Positions 36,030 through 43,481 of a stretch of DNA of 64,000 bases are shown one piece after another (the first letter of the stretch is position 1; each line of letters opens with the position of its first letter). Both the position numbers and the translations under genes were made by a program. A model generated the notes under the pieces. The model made no database searches and was not told the origin of the DNA. It was given only the letters and a program-made list of their open reading frames with translations. The stretch comes from JACKCP01 sp034007295 (GTDB taxonomy: Bacteria > Desulfobacterota > Desulfobacteria > Desulfobacterales > JACKCP01), in NCBI GenBank assembly GCA_034007295.1, contig JAVERC010000014.1, positions 4,008 to 68,007 on the forward strand, read 5' to 3'.

Positions 36030-36755
36030 ATGGCAGAAAAAAAAGCAATTGGATGTGCCAGACCAGTTGGAGGAGTAGAGCCTGATGCTTCAAAAAATGA
36101 CACCTCTGAAAAAAAAGTAACTGAAAATTCTTACAAGGAGAAAAAAATGATACAAGTTGGAAGAAAAGCTCCGGATTTTGTTTCTCCGGCATTTTACAAA
36201 GGTGATTTTACAAGTGTAAAATTATCTGATTTTCTTGGAAAATGGGTTGTATTATGTTTTTATCCAGGTGACTTCACCTTTGTCTGAGCTACAGAAATTT
36301 CGGCGGTCGCCGAACATCACAAAGAATTTCAGGAACTAGGCGTTGAAGTTCTTTCAATGAGCGTTGACAGTATGTTTGTACATAAAATGTGGAATGATCA
36401 TGAGCTGTCAAAAATGGTTCAGGGAGGAATTCCATTTCCTATGCTTTCCGATGGTGGCGGAAAAGTCGGCTCTGTATACGGTGTGTATGATGAAGATGCA
36501 GGGGTTGAAAACAGAGGCAGATTTATTATTGATCCCGATGGAATTATCCAGGGATATGAAATTCTTACTCCGCCTGTAGGAAGAAATGTATCTGAAACAA
36601 TCCGTCAGATAAAGGCATTCCAGCATGTAAGAAAAACTGAAGGCGGTGAAGCAACACCTTCAGGATGGAAACCAGGCAAAATTACCTTAAAACCAGGGCC
36701 GGAACTTGTTGGTAAAGTTTGGGAAGTCTGGAAAACAAGTATGGAATCAGAATAA
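36030..36755 (+). CDS. selenocysteine-containing peroxiredoxin (AhpC/Prx1 family)
   Basis: Read through the in-frame TGA at 36285-36287 this is one 241-residue protein with Sec at residue 86. The active site reads FYPGDFTFV-U-ATE, where other peroxiredoxins have FVCPTE, so Sec is the peroxidatic residue. The downstream half is in the same frame (SAVAEHHKEFQELGVEVLS, GGIPFPMLSDGGGKVG, GRFIIDPDGIIQGYE). The Cys usually acting as resolving residue is Thr (GGEATPSGWKPG), so recycling must use another thiol. A SECIS-like hairpin lies directly after the UGA. The first ATG has AAGGAGGG; a second AAGGAG precedes an in-frame ATG at 36147 that begins the conserved domain, so residues 1-39 (with Cys9 in GCARPVGG) are an extension. 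It reduces peroxides in the cytoplasm. Confidence 0.92.
36285..36314 (+). promoter_or_regulatory. UGA selenocysteine codon and bacterial SECIS-like hairpin
   Basis: TGA (36285-36287) is followed after 11 nt by TTCGGCG-GT-CGCCGAA (36299-36314), a perfect stem best drawn as six pairs with a GGTC loop. The 11-nt spacing and G-rich small loop match what is known for SelB-binding SECIS elements such as E. coli fdhF. Confidence 0.88.
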
Positions 36756-36781
36756 ACAAAGAGCTGCTGGATTGAAGCTGG

Positions 36782-37055
36782 ATTTTTTGTTCAGTTTAAG
36801 GAAGTTGAAAAATTTAACATTTAGGATACATAGAGTATTTTGAGGATTAAATTTTGAATCTGACTTAAGAATGGACAAAAAAGGCCGTTTTCGTTCAGAA
36901 ACTAAGTAGTGATCGGCCGAAAACGAGAATTTTTTGTTCAGTTCAAGGAAGTTGAAAAATTTAACCGCAGGAATACATTTAGTATTTTGAGGATTAAATT
37001 TTGAATCTGACGCAGAAATGGACAAAAAAGGCCGTTTTCGTTCAGAAACTAAGTA
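36782..37055 (+). repeat. tandem duplication of the dispersed repeat (147-bp period)
   Basis: Unit 1 starts ATTTTTTGTTCAG at 36782 and unit 2 at 36929. Both contain AAGGAAGTTGAAAAATTTAAC, GTATTTTGAGGATTAAATTTT, GAATCTGAC, ATGGACAAAAAAGGCCG and TTTTCGTTCAGAAACTAAGT. The left-end module TAGTGATCGGCCGAAAACGAG separates them (36907-36927). The two are over 90% alike by eye, so the duplication is recent. Confidence 0.9.
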
Positions 37056-37056
37056 A

Positions 37057-37078
37057 AAGGGGTGGGAAATCACCCCTT
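37057..37078. terminator. hairpin terminator for tatC
   Basis: AAGGGGTG and CACCCCTT form an 8-bp stem with a 6-nt loop just past the tatC stop. The T tract is poor on both sides. Confidence 0.6.
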
Positions 37079-37083
37079 ATAAA

Positions 37084-37821
37084 TCAAATATCATCACTCT
37101 TTTTTTTCCCAAAGAAAACAGCACCCAAAATACCAAGCTCATATAAAAGAACCATTGGGACTGCCATCATAATCTGGGTTACAACATCTGGCGGAGTTAT
37201 AATGGCTGCGAAAATAAAAAAAATAAGAATTGCATATTTTCTTTGTTTTTTTAAAAAATCTGAAGAAACTATTCCCATTTTTGCAAGTCCGCTTAAAACA
37301 AGGGGAAGCTCGAAAGCAAGGCCAAATGCAAACAGCAGTTTTGATGCAAATGAGAAATATTCTTTCATTGATGGAAGTGCTTTTATGTTTTCGTTTGCAA
37401 AGCCTAAAAGAAAACTGAACCCATAAGGAAAAACCAGAAAATAAGCAAATGCACCACCAACTGCAAAAAAAATTACTGAAAAAAAAGTAAGAATAATAAC
37501 AGCTTTTTTTTCCTTTGAATAAAGTCCTGGTGATACAAAAAGCCAGAATTGATAAATAAGAAACGGTAAAGTAATAATAATTCCTGAAAAAAGTGCTGTT
37601 TTAAGATATGTAAAAAAGGCTTCAGGAAGAGAAGTAAAAATAAGCTGTCCGTTTTCGCCAAGTGCACTTCTTAATGGTTTAATAAGGAATAAAAATATTT
37701 TTTCCTTAAAAAAATAGCAGATTAAAAAACCTGAAAATATAATGAAAAAACATTTTATAAGCCTTGATCTTAACTCTTCTAAATGCTCTGTAAGATTTAT
37801 TTTTTCTTTATTTTGGCTCAT
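37084..37821 (-). CDS. tatC: Sec-independent protein translocase TatC
   Basis: 245-residue membrane protein with six helices, the receptor of the twin-arginine export pathway. The family start (LTEHLEELRSRLIKCFF), the periplasmic loop FLVFPYGFSFLLGF and the late segment FAAIITPPDVVTQIMMAVP are all present. It overlaps tatA by 14 nt. The window's DsrO, with an RRRFLK signal, is a likely client. Confidence 0.96.
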   Translation of the reverse strand: MSQNKEKINLTEHLEELRSRLIKCFFIIFSGFLICYFFKEKIFLFLIKPLRSALGENGQLIFTSLPEAFFTYLKTALFSGIIITLPFLIYQFWLFVSPGLYSKEKKAVIILTFFSVIFFAVGGAFAYFLVFPYGFSFLLGFANENIKALPSMKEYFSFASKLLFAFGLAFELPLVLSGLAKMGIVSSDFLKKQRKYAILIFFIFAAIITPPDVVTQIMMAVPMVLLYELGILGAVFFGKKKSDDI

Positions 37822-38026
37822 CTTTTTTTTCTTTAGAGTCAGATTCTATTTTTTTTTGACGTTCATCATCAATTTCTACACTGGATTTAAGATCATTTAC
37901 CGAACGCTTAAACTCTCCAAATGCTTTGCCAAGGGTTTTAGCAAGTTCAGGAAGTTTTTTGGGGCCGATAACAATCAGAGCCACTGCAAGTATGACTAAA
38001 ATTTCCGGCATTCCAATTCCAAACAT
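37808..38026 (-). CDS. tatA: TatA/TatB family translocase subunit
   Basis: 72 residues: a short N-terminal helix, MPEILVILAVALIVIGPKKLPELAKTLG, with the FGP-like hinge written IGP here, then an amphipathic helix (KAFGEFKRSVNDLKSS) and a charged tail. The Glu in the membrane helix (MPEIL) is more typical of TatB, but length fits TatA; in organisms with one such gene it may serve both roles. Co-transcribed with tatC. Confidence 0.88.
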   Translation of the reverse strand: MFGIGMPEILVILAVALIVIGPKKLPELAKTLGKAFGEFKRSVNDLKSSVEIDDERQKKIESDSKEKKDEPK

Positions 38027-38126
38027 AAATTCACCTAAAAAGTTCTTTATAATTTTTAAAAAAACTACTACTTTTTTAATTTCATGTTGTCAATAATACA
38101 AACAAATTAAGGTATAAATTATAATT

Positions 38127-38912
38127 ATGAAAAAAGATATTATAAAAAAAGTTTATGTAAATCTTCCTTTAAGAATGGTAGAAGAATATATTGGAAAATA
38201 TCTTCAACTCGAACTTAATCCAGAGTTTGGAATTGATTCAGAGGCTTTAGATAACTTAAGTTTAGAATATATTAATCAGATATCTGAAAAATTTATTGAA
38301 AAAGGTCTTAAAATAAAAGCTCATGGTCCTTTTTTTGATTTGAATCCTGTATCATCTGATGAGATGATCAGGGAAATAAGCTGTAAAAGAATGTATAATG
38401 CACTTGAATATGCAAAAGTACTAAAAGCTGAATCAATTGTTTTTCATCCAGGATATGATTTTAAAAGGCATGATTTTTTAAAAGATGAGTGGTTGAAAAA
38501 AAGCTGCGATTTTTACGCAGAATTTTCAAATTTTGCTTCAAAAAATAATATAACTCTTTTACTTGAAAATGTTTATGAGAGAAATCCCCATGAAATTTTA
38601 CCGCTTCTTGAAGCAGTAAGTTCTTCTGGAGGCGGTTTTTGTTTTGATTTAGGTCATCATTTTGCTTTTGGAGAAGACATTCTTGAAAACTGGATAAAGC
38701 AGACAGCTAAATACATAAAAGAGATCCATTTGCACGACAATGACGGAAAACAGGATTTACATCTTCCCCCTGGAAAGGGAAAAATAAATTTTGATCCTTT
38801 GAAATATTTTATTAAAGACAACTTGAATAAAGTTAAAATAACTTTAGAACCTCACAGGGAAGAAGATTTATTTCCCTGCTTTGAATGGCTGGAGAAAAAT
38901 AATGTCTTTTGA
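38127..38912 (+). CDS. xylose isomerase-like TIM-barrel protein (AP endonuclease 2 family)
   Basis: 261 residues. Metal-site signatures of the sugar phosphate isomerase/epimerase superfamily are in order: KAHGPFFDLNP, ESIVFHPGYDF, TLLLENVYERNP, FCFDLGHHFAFG, EIHLHDNDGKQDLHLPPGKG and TLEPHRE. The fold and metal site are clear, the substrate is not. The stop overlaps the start of the kinase gene by 11 nt, so the two are translationally coupled, which hints at a shared pathway. Confidence 0.78.
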   Translation: MKKDIIKKVYVNLPLRMVEEYIGKYLQLELNPEFGIDSEALDNLSLEYINQISEKFIEKGLKIKAHGPFFDLNPVSSDEMIREISCKRMYNALEYAKVLKAESIVFHPGYDFKRHDFLKDEWLKKSCDFYAEFSNFASKNNITLLLENVYERNPHEILPLLEAVSSSGGGFCFDLGHHFAFGEDILENWIKQTAKYIKEIHLHDNDGKQDLHLPPGKGKINFDPLKYFIKDNLNKVKITLEPHREEDLFPCFEWLEKNNVF

Positions 38913-40596
38913 ACTGTTTTTAATTTTTTTTGGTTTTTTGCTGGTTATATATGCTTTTTTTTCAGTTTTATTAAAATTGAACAGAATTACCTTAGAAGCA
39001 GAGCGTTATAGAGCCATTCTTGATGAAGTTGAAGACGGCTACTATGAAGTAGATTTGGATGGCAAATGTATATTTGTGACAAAGCCTGTTGAAAAATTAT
39101 TCGGCTTTCCAGTTGAAGAAATTATTGGAGGTGATTACAGGGTAACAATGACTGATGAAGGTGCCATGAATCTCTATGAAAAATTTAATGAAGTTTTTGT
39201 AACAGGTGCACCTTTAAAAAGCGTTCCCTATGAAGCCTTCAATAAAAATGGAAATATTATTTATCTTGAAACCTCAGTTTCTCCTTTAAAAGATAAAAAA
39301 GGAAATATTATAGGATTTCGTGGGATAACAAGAGACATTTCTATCAGGAAAAAGGCTGAAAAAGCACTTGAATATGCAAAGGAACAGGCAGAAGCTGCAA
39401 ATGAGGCAAAAACAAGGTTTTTGGCAAATATGAGCCATGAAATCAGGACTCCAATGAGCGGTGTGATTGGAATGGCAAAGCTTTTGAATGAAACCTCTCT
39501 TGATTTGGACCAGAAAAAGCAGGTTGATGTAATTTTAAAATCTTCAAAAACCCTTCTTGGAATAATAAATGATATTTTAGATTTTTCAAAAATTGAATCA
39601 GGACAGCTTATTTTAAGAAAAGAACCTGTTGATTTAAGGGAGCTGCTTAAAAATATTGAAGGCATTCTTCTTCCAAATATAAAATCTAAAGATTTAGATT
39701 TTGATGTAAGTATAGACATTACAATTCCTGAAATTATTCTTTCAGATGAAGTCAGGCTGCATCAGATTCTTTTAAATATTATTGGAAATGCCGTAAAATT
39801 TACACTGGAGGGTAAAGTTCTTGTTAAGGCAAATCTCTCAGGAAATGCCGGCGAAAAATATGTTTTATTTGTTATAGAGGATACAGGTATTGGGATTCCT
39901 GACAAAAGTATAGATAAAATTTTTGAAAATTTTTCCCAGGGAGATGATTCTATTTCAAGAACATTTGGAGGAACAGGTCTTGGGCTTTCCATAACAAGGC
40001 AGCTCATACATTTAATGGGCGGAGTTTTAAAAGTTGAAAGCACACAGGGTAAGGGCAGTATTTTTGAATTTAAAATTCCTTTTCTGGAGTTTAACAAAAA
40101 TTATTCAAGGCAGATAAATTCAAGTATTAATGCAAAGGTTTTAAAAAAAGACCCTGTGTCTTTACTAGAATTGTGGAAAAAAAATAATTCAGGAAAAAAT
40201 CTTAAGGTTTTGGTTGCAGAAGATAATGAAGTTAATATTGAGCTTGCAATAAGACTTTTAAAAAAAATTTCTGCTGAAATAAAAATTGCAAAAAATGGAT
40301 TTGAAGCTCTTTCAATTTTAGCAAATAATGAGTTTGATATTGTTCTTATGGATGTTCAGATGCCTGGTATGAACGGAGTTGAAACAAGTCTTGCAATTAG
40401 GCGTTTAGAAGCCAAATCAGGAAAAAAAGCTGTTCCAATTATTGCTCTTACAGCTCATGCAATGGAAAGCGATAAAAAAAGATGTCTTGATGCAGGCATG
40501 ACAGATTATATTTCAAAACCTTTTGAGGCAGTCACTCTATTTAATGCCATTGCCAGCTGTCTTGAGGTTAAAAGCAGCCAGTTTAATGAAGAGTAA
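38902..40596 (+). CDS. hybrid sensor histidine kinase (PAS-HisKA-HATPase-REC)
   Basis: About 564 residues. One N-terminal membrane helix (about 1-22), a PAS domain (about 35-155; DEVEDGYYEVDLDGKCIFVT), HisKA with phospho-His in FLANMSHEIRTPMSGVIGM, HATPase boxes (ILLNIIGNAVKFTLEG; IEDTGIGIPD; GGTGLGLSI) and a C-terminal receiver with Asp in DIVLMDVQMPGMNG. All catalytic residues are present. ATG at 38902 is preferred over TTG at 38881 because GGAG lies 8 nt upstream. No output regulator is adjacent. Its 3' end overlaps the YcaO gene (opposite strand) by 14 nt. Confidence 0.93.
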   Translation: MSFELFLIFFGFLLVIYAFFSVLLKLNRITLEAERYRAILDEVEDGYYEVDLDGKCIFVTKPVEKLFGFPVEEIIGGDYRVTMTDEGAMNLYEKFNEVFVTGAPLKSVPYEAFNKNGNIIYLETSVSPLKDKKGNIIGFRGITRDISIRKKAEKALEYAKEQAEAANEAKTRFLANMSHEIRTPMSGVIGMAKLLNETSLDLDQKKQVDVILKSSKTLLGIINDILDFSKIESGQLILRKEPVDLRELLKNIEGILLPNIKSKDLDFDVSIDITIPEIILSDEVRLHQILLNIIGNAVKFTLEGKVLVKANLSGNAGEKYVLFVIEDTGIGIPDKSIDKIFENFSQGDDSISRTFGGTGLGLSITRQLIHLMGGVLKVESTQGKGSIFEFKIPFLEFNKNYSRQINSSINAKVLKKDPVSLLELWKKNNSGKNLKVLVAEDNEVNIELAIRLLKKISAEIKIAKNGFEALSILANNEFDIVLMDVQMPGMNGVETSLAIRRLEAKSGKKAVPIIALTAHAMESDKKRCLDAGMTDYISKPFEAVTLFNAIASCLEVKSSQFNEE

Positions 40597-42235
40597 AAAT
40601 TTTTTTAAAATTTTCAAATTGTCTTTTGCTCACTCTGTGGAAGCTGTCAAAATCTCCATTTAATTCAAGACCTGGTATAATTGTTTTGAAAACAGGGATT
40701 TCAAGTGAAGATTGTGTAAGGTCAGAATAAATTATTCTGATTTTATTTTTAATAAAATATCTTTCTAAAAGCTCAAGGTTTTGTTTTATTGAATTGCTTG
40801 AGTAGTCAGGGAGATCTTCAAAATAAATTTCCTTTAAAGGATATGTAATTTTTTTTGAGGGATAATTATTTAAAGTTGGATAAGGTACTTCAAATAAAGC
40901 ATCAATTAAGGCTTTTTTACCGTTTAAGTCTGCACTGCATCCTTTATAAATAAGGTTGTCAATTCCATATACAAATGCTTTGTAACAAGGTATTTTTGAT
41001 TCGTTTTTTATAAATTGAAAAAAGAAATCAATTCCTCTTGATCTGTAAAATTCCAATAAGGAATTAATTTGATCTGACTTTGATTTGAGTTTAAAGCAAT
41101 TTTCTAGTTCAAAAGGAGATGTAAACTCACAGTCTCTTTCAATTGCTTCAAGAATTCCTGCAAGTTTTGCTCTTTCGATTGTATCTCCGGCTGCAAGACC
41201 TGTTGAATCAAGTGATGAAAAAAGATCAGGTTCGTCAAGGTTTAAAAATAAAAATGAGGCCTGGGCAGGGATATAAATATCATTTTGTTTTTCTTTGGAA
41301 CTAACCTCTAAGGCTTTGATCCAGTAAAGAGGATAATCTGAATATGGAACTTCAAGCCTTAAATCGTTTGGGTCAAGCATGTTTAATCCATTTTTAATAC
41401 CTTCAGACATCCTGAGTTTTATAAGCTCAGGGGAAAATCTTTTATCAGCTATTCTCATATCTTCTACTGAAATAAATGACGCTCTTCTTTCACACATTTC
41501 CATAAGGCATGAAATTCTTGCTTTTTCAAGATCAAAACCTTTGCCATAGCTTGTTTGAACTCCCTGGAAAGAAAAATCGGCTTTTTTTGTTTTGATTTTT
41601 GTTTTCATATACCATTTTCTTAAAATTCCATGGGGGGAAAGTGTATTGAAATGCCTCATTTCATTTCCAGGGGAGATGCTTAAAGAATTGAATTTTGATA
41701 AAACTTCTTCAAAAAAAACTGAATTTTTTTCATCTTGAAAATCAGATTTTTTATCTAAAGGAATAACTATTTTATCAATGGGAAATTCAAAAAATATTTT
41801 GTCATCTTCAAAGGAAAAGTCCGGACATTTTTCATTTATCAGCAAATGGTCCCGGGTATTTTTTTTTATGCAGGAAGAAAAAAAATTGTGTTCCTTAGTA
41901 TTTGTTAAATCAAGGGTTCTCAAATAAATCAGGGGTGAGTATTCCTTAAGTTCTAACTCAGAAGATTCTTTTTTTTGGTTGAGAAAAAGCAGTTCCGCTC
42001 CAAAGGATTTTATTTCAGGGGATTTTGATTCTAAAAAATTTTCAATGAGGTTTTTTTGGTTTTCTTTGTCAGTTTTTAAAAAAAGGGAAATAAGGTGATT
42101 TCTCATAAAAGAATCGAATTTATTTTCCAAAAGATGAATAAGTCCTTTTTCAATTGTGTCTATTTTTTCTGGTACAGGTGCAAAATAGCCAATGGAAAGC
42201 AAAGTATCTTGAAGTTTTAATTTGTATTCAATCAT
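40583..42235 (-). CDS. YcaO-domain ATP-dependent cyclodehydratase-like protein
   Basis: 550 residues. The C-terminal two-thirds is a YcaO domain: SYGKGFDLEKARISCLMEMCER (near 230), FSSLDSTGLAAGDTIERAKL and LAGILEAIERDCEF (near 350) hold the ATP/Mg-binding acidic residues. The first 180 residues are a helical region with HEAT-like character (FMRNHLISLFLKTDKENQKN). YcaO enzymes activate amide backbones with ATP to make azolines, thioamides or similar. No precursor peptide, TfuA or dehydrogenase gene is seen here. It is separated by only 1 nt from the membrane protein gene upstream. Confidence 0.85.
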   Translation of the reverse strand: MIEYKLKLQDTLLSIGYFAPVPEKIDTIEKGLIHLLENKFDSFMRNHLISLFLKTDKENQKNLIENFLESKSPEIKSFGAELLFLNQKKESSELELKEYSPLIYLRTLDLTNTKEHNFFSSCIKKNTRDHLLINEKCPDFSFEDDKIFFEFPIDKIVIPLDKKSDFQDEKNSVFFEEVLSKFNSLSISPGNEMRHFNTLSPHGILRKWYMKTKIKTKKADFSFQGVQTSYGKGFDLEKARISCLMEMCERRASFISVEDMRIADKRFSPELIKLRMSEGIKNGLNMLDPNDLRLEVPYSDYPLYWIKALEVSSKEKQNDIYIPAQASFLFLNLDEPDLFSSLDSTGLAAGDTIERAKLAGILEAIERDCEFTSPFELENCFKLKSKSDQINSLLEFYRSRGIDFFFQFIKNESKIPCYKAFVYGIDNLIYKGCSADLNGKKALIDALFEVPYPTLNNYPSKKITYPLKEIYFEDLPDYSSNSIKQNLELLERYFIKNKIRIIYSDLTQSSLEIPVFKTIIPGLELNGDFDSFHRVSKRQFENFKKIFTLH

Positions 42236-42236
42236 C

Positions 42237-42575
42237 TTAAATCACCAGTTTTATAATCAACGAAAAAATTGTCAGGGGAATAAATCCAAGAACAAGTGCT
42301 GCTATTAACAAAGGTTTGTTTTTTAATTGGGTTTTTATCATTGCCTTGATTGTTCCCAAATTTAAAAAAAGATGAAAAAATAACACAATTATAAAGCTCA
42401 AGCCAAAGAAAAAATGTATATCTTTCCAGCCATGCCTGCTTAATCCAAGAAAAAATGAGTTTTGTCCTTTTCCATAGGGAATAACAAAATAAAGAAGAAA
42501 ACCTGTAAAAAAAAGGGTTGAAAACAAAAGATACATTGTAAAATCAGTAAAAAATTTTAATTTGTTTTGTTTCAT
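42237..42575 (-). CDS. small membrane protein, DUF4405-like (cytochrome b-type helices)
   Basis: 112 residues with three predicted helices. His residues sit in the pattern RHGWKDIHFFFGL and VLFFHLFLN, as in the DUF4405 / cytochrome b561-like families where paired His can bind heme. It is directly upstream of, and almost touches, the YcaO gene (1 nt), so the two form an operon. Whether heme is bound is unproven. Confidence 0.65.
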   Translation of the reverse strand: MKQNKLKFFTDFTMYLLFSTLFFTGFLLYFVIPYGKGQNSFFLGLSRHGWKDIHFFFGLSFIIVLFFHLFLNLGTIKAMIKTQLKNKPLLIAALVLGFIPLTIFSLIIKLVI

Positions 42576-42692
42576 TTTTTTTGCCTCTTTTTTTAATGAG
42601 TGAACGCTGTTTTTTAAAAGCTGTTTTTAAAAAACTGAAAAAATTTTTCCAAGATTTGTATTGTTTCTTTTTATTAATTTTACTATCTTTTC

Positions 42693-42721
42693 TTGACAGA
42701 AAATATCATGTTTCCTATAAA
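42693..42721 (+). promoter_or_regulatory. sigma-70-type promoter of the RsbRD-dsrMKJOP operon
   Basis: TTGACA at 42693-42698, a 17-bp spacer and TATAAA at 42716-42721 are nearly consensus. It lies in the divergent gap upstream of the RsbRD gene; the predicted start is about 42728. Confidence 0.8.
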
Positions 42722-42773
42722 TCGCAAGTTTAGAGGGCAAATTTAATTAATTATTCAGGGGTATCTGAAAATA

Positions 42774-43343
42774 ATGACAAAGCTTGAAAAAGATGCACAA
42801 TCAATGCATTCAAAAATTGCTGCAATGTGGTTTGATGCTGTTTTAGCATCATATCCGTATGATAAAAACAAATTTCTTGCCACAAAAGACGATGTTTTTA
42901 TGAATCCAGTTGGTGTAAATATCAGGGAATCAATAAAAATTCTTCTCACCGAAGTTTTAAACACAAAGCCGGATTACGACAAGATAAGTGAACTTCTTGA
43001 CCCTATAATGAGAATAGGTGCTGTCCAGGATTTTGGGCCGGGCAAGGCTTGTGCCTTTCTTTTTTCCCTTAAGGAAATTTTAAGAAAAGAAGTAAAGGAT
43101 AAATCAAAAGGTTTTTATGAAGAGCTTGATCAGCTGTCCAAAAAACTTGATATGGCAGCTCTTGTGGGCTTTGAAAAATATATGGAGTGCAGAGAAAAAA
43201 TATTTGAACTAAAGGCAAGACATGTTAAGGAAAGAACATTAAATATTTTAAGAGTTCATAATATTCTTGCAGAAGTTGAAGAAGTTGGAACAGAAATTAT
43301 TACCCATGAAGTTTTTAAACAAGGTGGTTTTGAACAGCAGTAA
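42774..43343 (+). CDS. RsbRD N-terminal-domain protein upstream of dsrM
   Basis: 189-residue helical soluble protein resembling RsbRD_N (PF14361), a globin-like sensor domain, and lacking the STAS output domain of true RsbR. Recognisable parts: IAAMWFDAVLASYPYD, NPVGVNIRESIKILLTEVLN, LDPIMRIGAVQDFGPGKACAF. Proteins of this type precede dsrMKJOP in sulfate reducers, so it probably serves the Dsr complex (sensing or assembly); this is inference. A hairpin at its stop codon separates it from dsrM. Confidence 0.78.
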   Translation: MTKLEKDAQSMHSKIAAMWFDAVLASYPYDKNKFLATKDDVFMNPVGVNIRESIKILLTEVLNTKPDYDKISELLDPIMRIGAVQDFGPGKACAFLFSLKEILRKEVKDKSKGFYEELDQLSKKLDMAALVGFEKYMECREKIFELKARHVKERTLNILRVHNILAEVEEVGTEIITHEVFKQGGFEQQ

Positions 43344-43355
43344 TGCTGTTTTTTT
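43333..43355 (+). terminator. hairpin with T run at the RsbRD gene stop
   Basis: AACAGCA and TGCTGTT pair around the stop codon (loop GTAA) and are followed by a T run. It looks like an intrinsic terminator; since dsrM has no clear promoter of its own, it may only partly stop transcription. Confidence 0.6.
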
Positions 43356-43379
43356 ATAAATTAAGGATAGGATAGGGTT

Positions 43380-43434
43380 GGTATCTGAAAAAGAATTTTA
43401 AAATTTAAGGATGACAATAATTTTTTCAGATGCC
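43380..43434 (+). promoter_or_regulatory. long inverted repeat in the dsrM leader
   Basis: GGTATCTGAAAAA and TTTTTTCAGATGCC can pair over about 13 positions with one mismatch, enclosing 28 nt. GGTATCTGAAAA also occurs at 42760-42771 just before the RsbRD gene. Possible mRNA structure or regulator site. Confidence 0.45.
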
Positions 43435-43481
43435 GGGGAGTTAAGTTTAATTTTGCTGCCAAAAAGAGAGGTGTAAAGGCA

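Larger units (their letters stand above)
36756..37083. other. repeat-filled intergenic region
   Basis: The gap between the Sec-peroxiredoxin and tatC holds two tandem repeat units and a terminator, with no gene. An apparent minus-strand reading frame here only reflects the repeats (the same 'YLVSERKRPFLSI' twice). Confidence 0.7.

Noticed and set aside
36782..37055. CRISPR array
   Set aside because: Only two long, directly abutting units with no short repeats and unique spacers; no cas genes in the window.
36747..37073. 108-codon minus-strand reading frame over the tandem repeat
   Set aside because: It encodes the same peptide twice because of the 147-bp duplication, with no ribosome site; it is repeat-derived noise.
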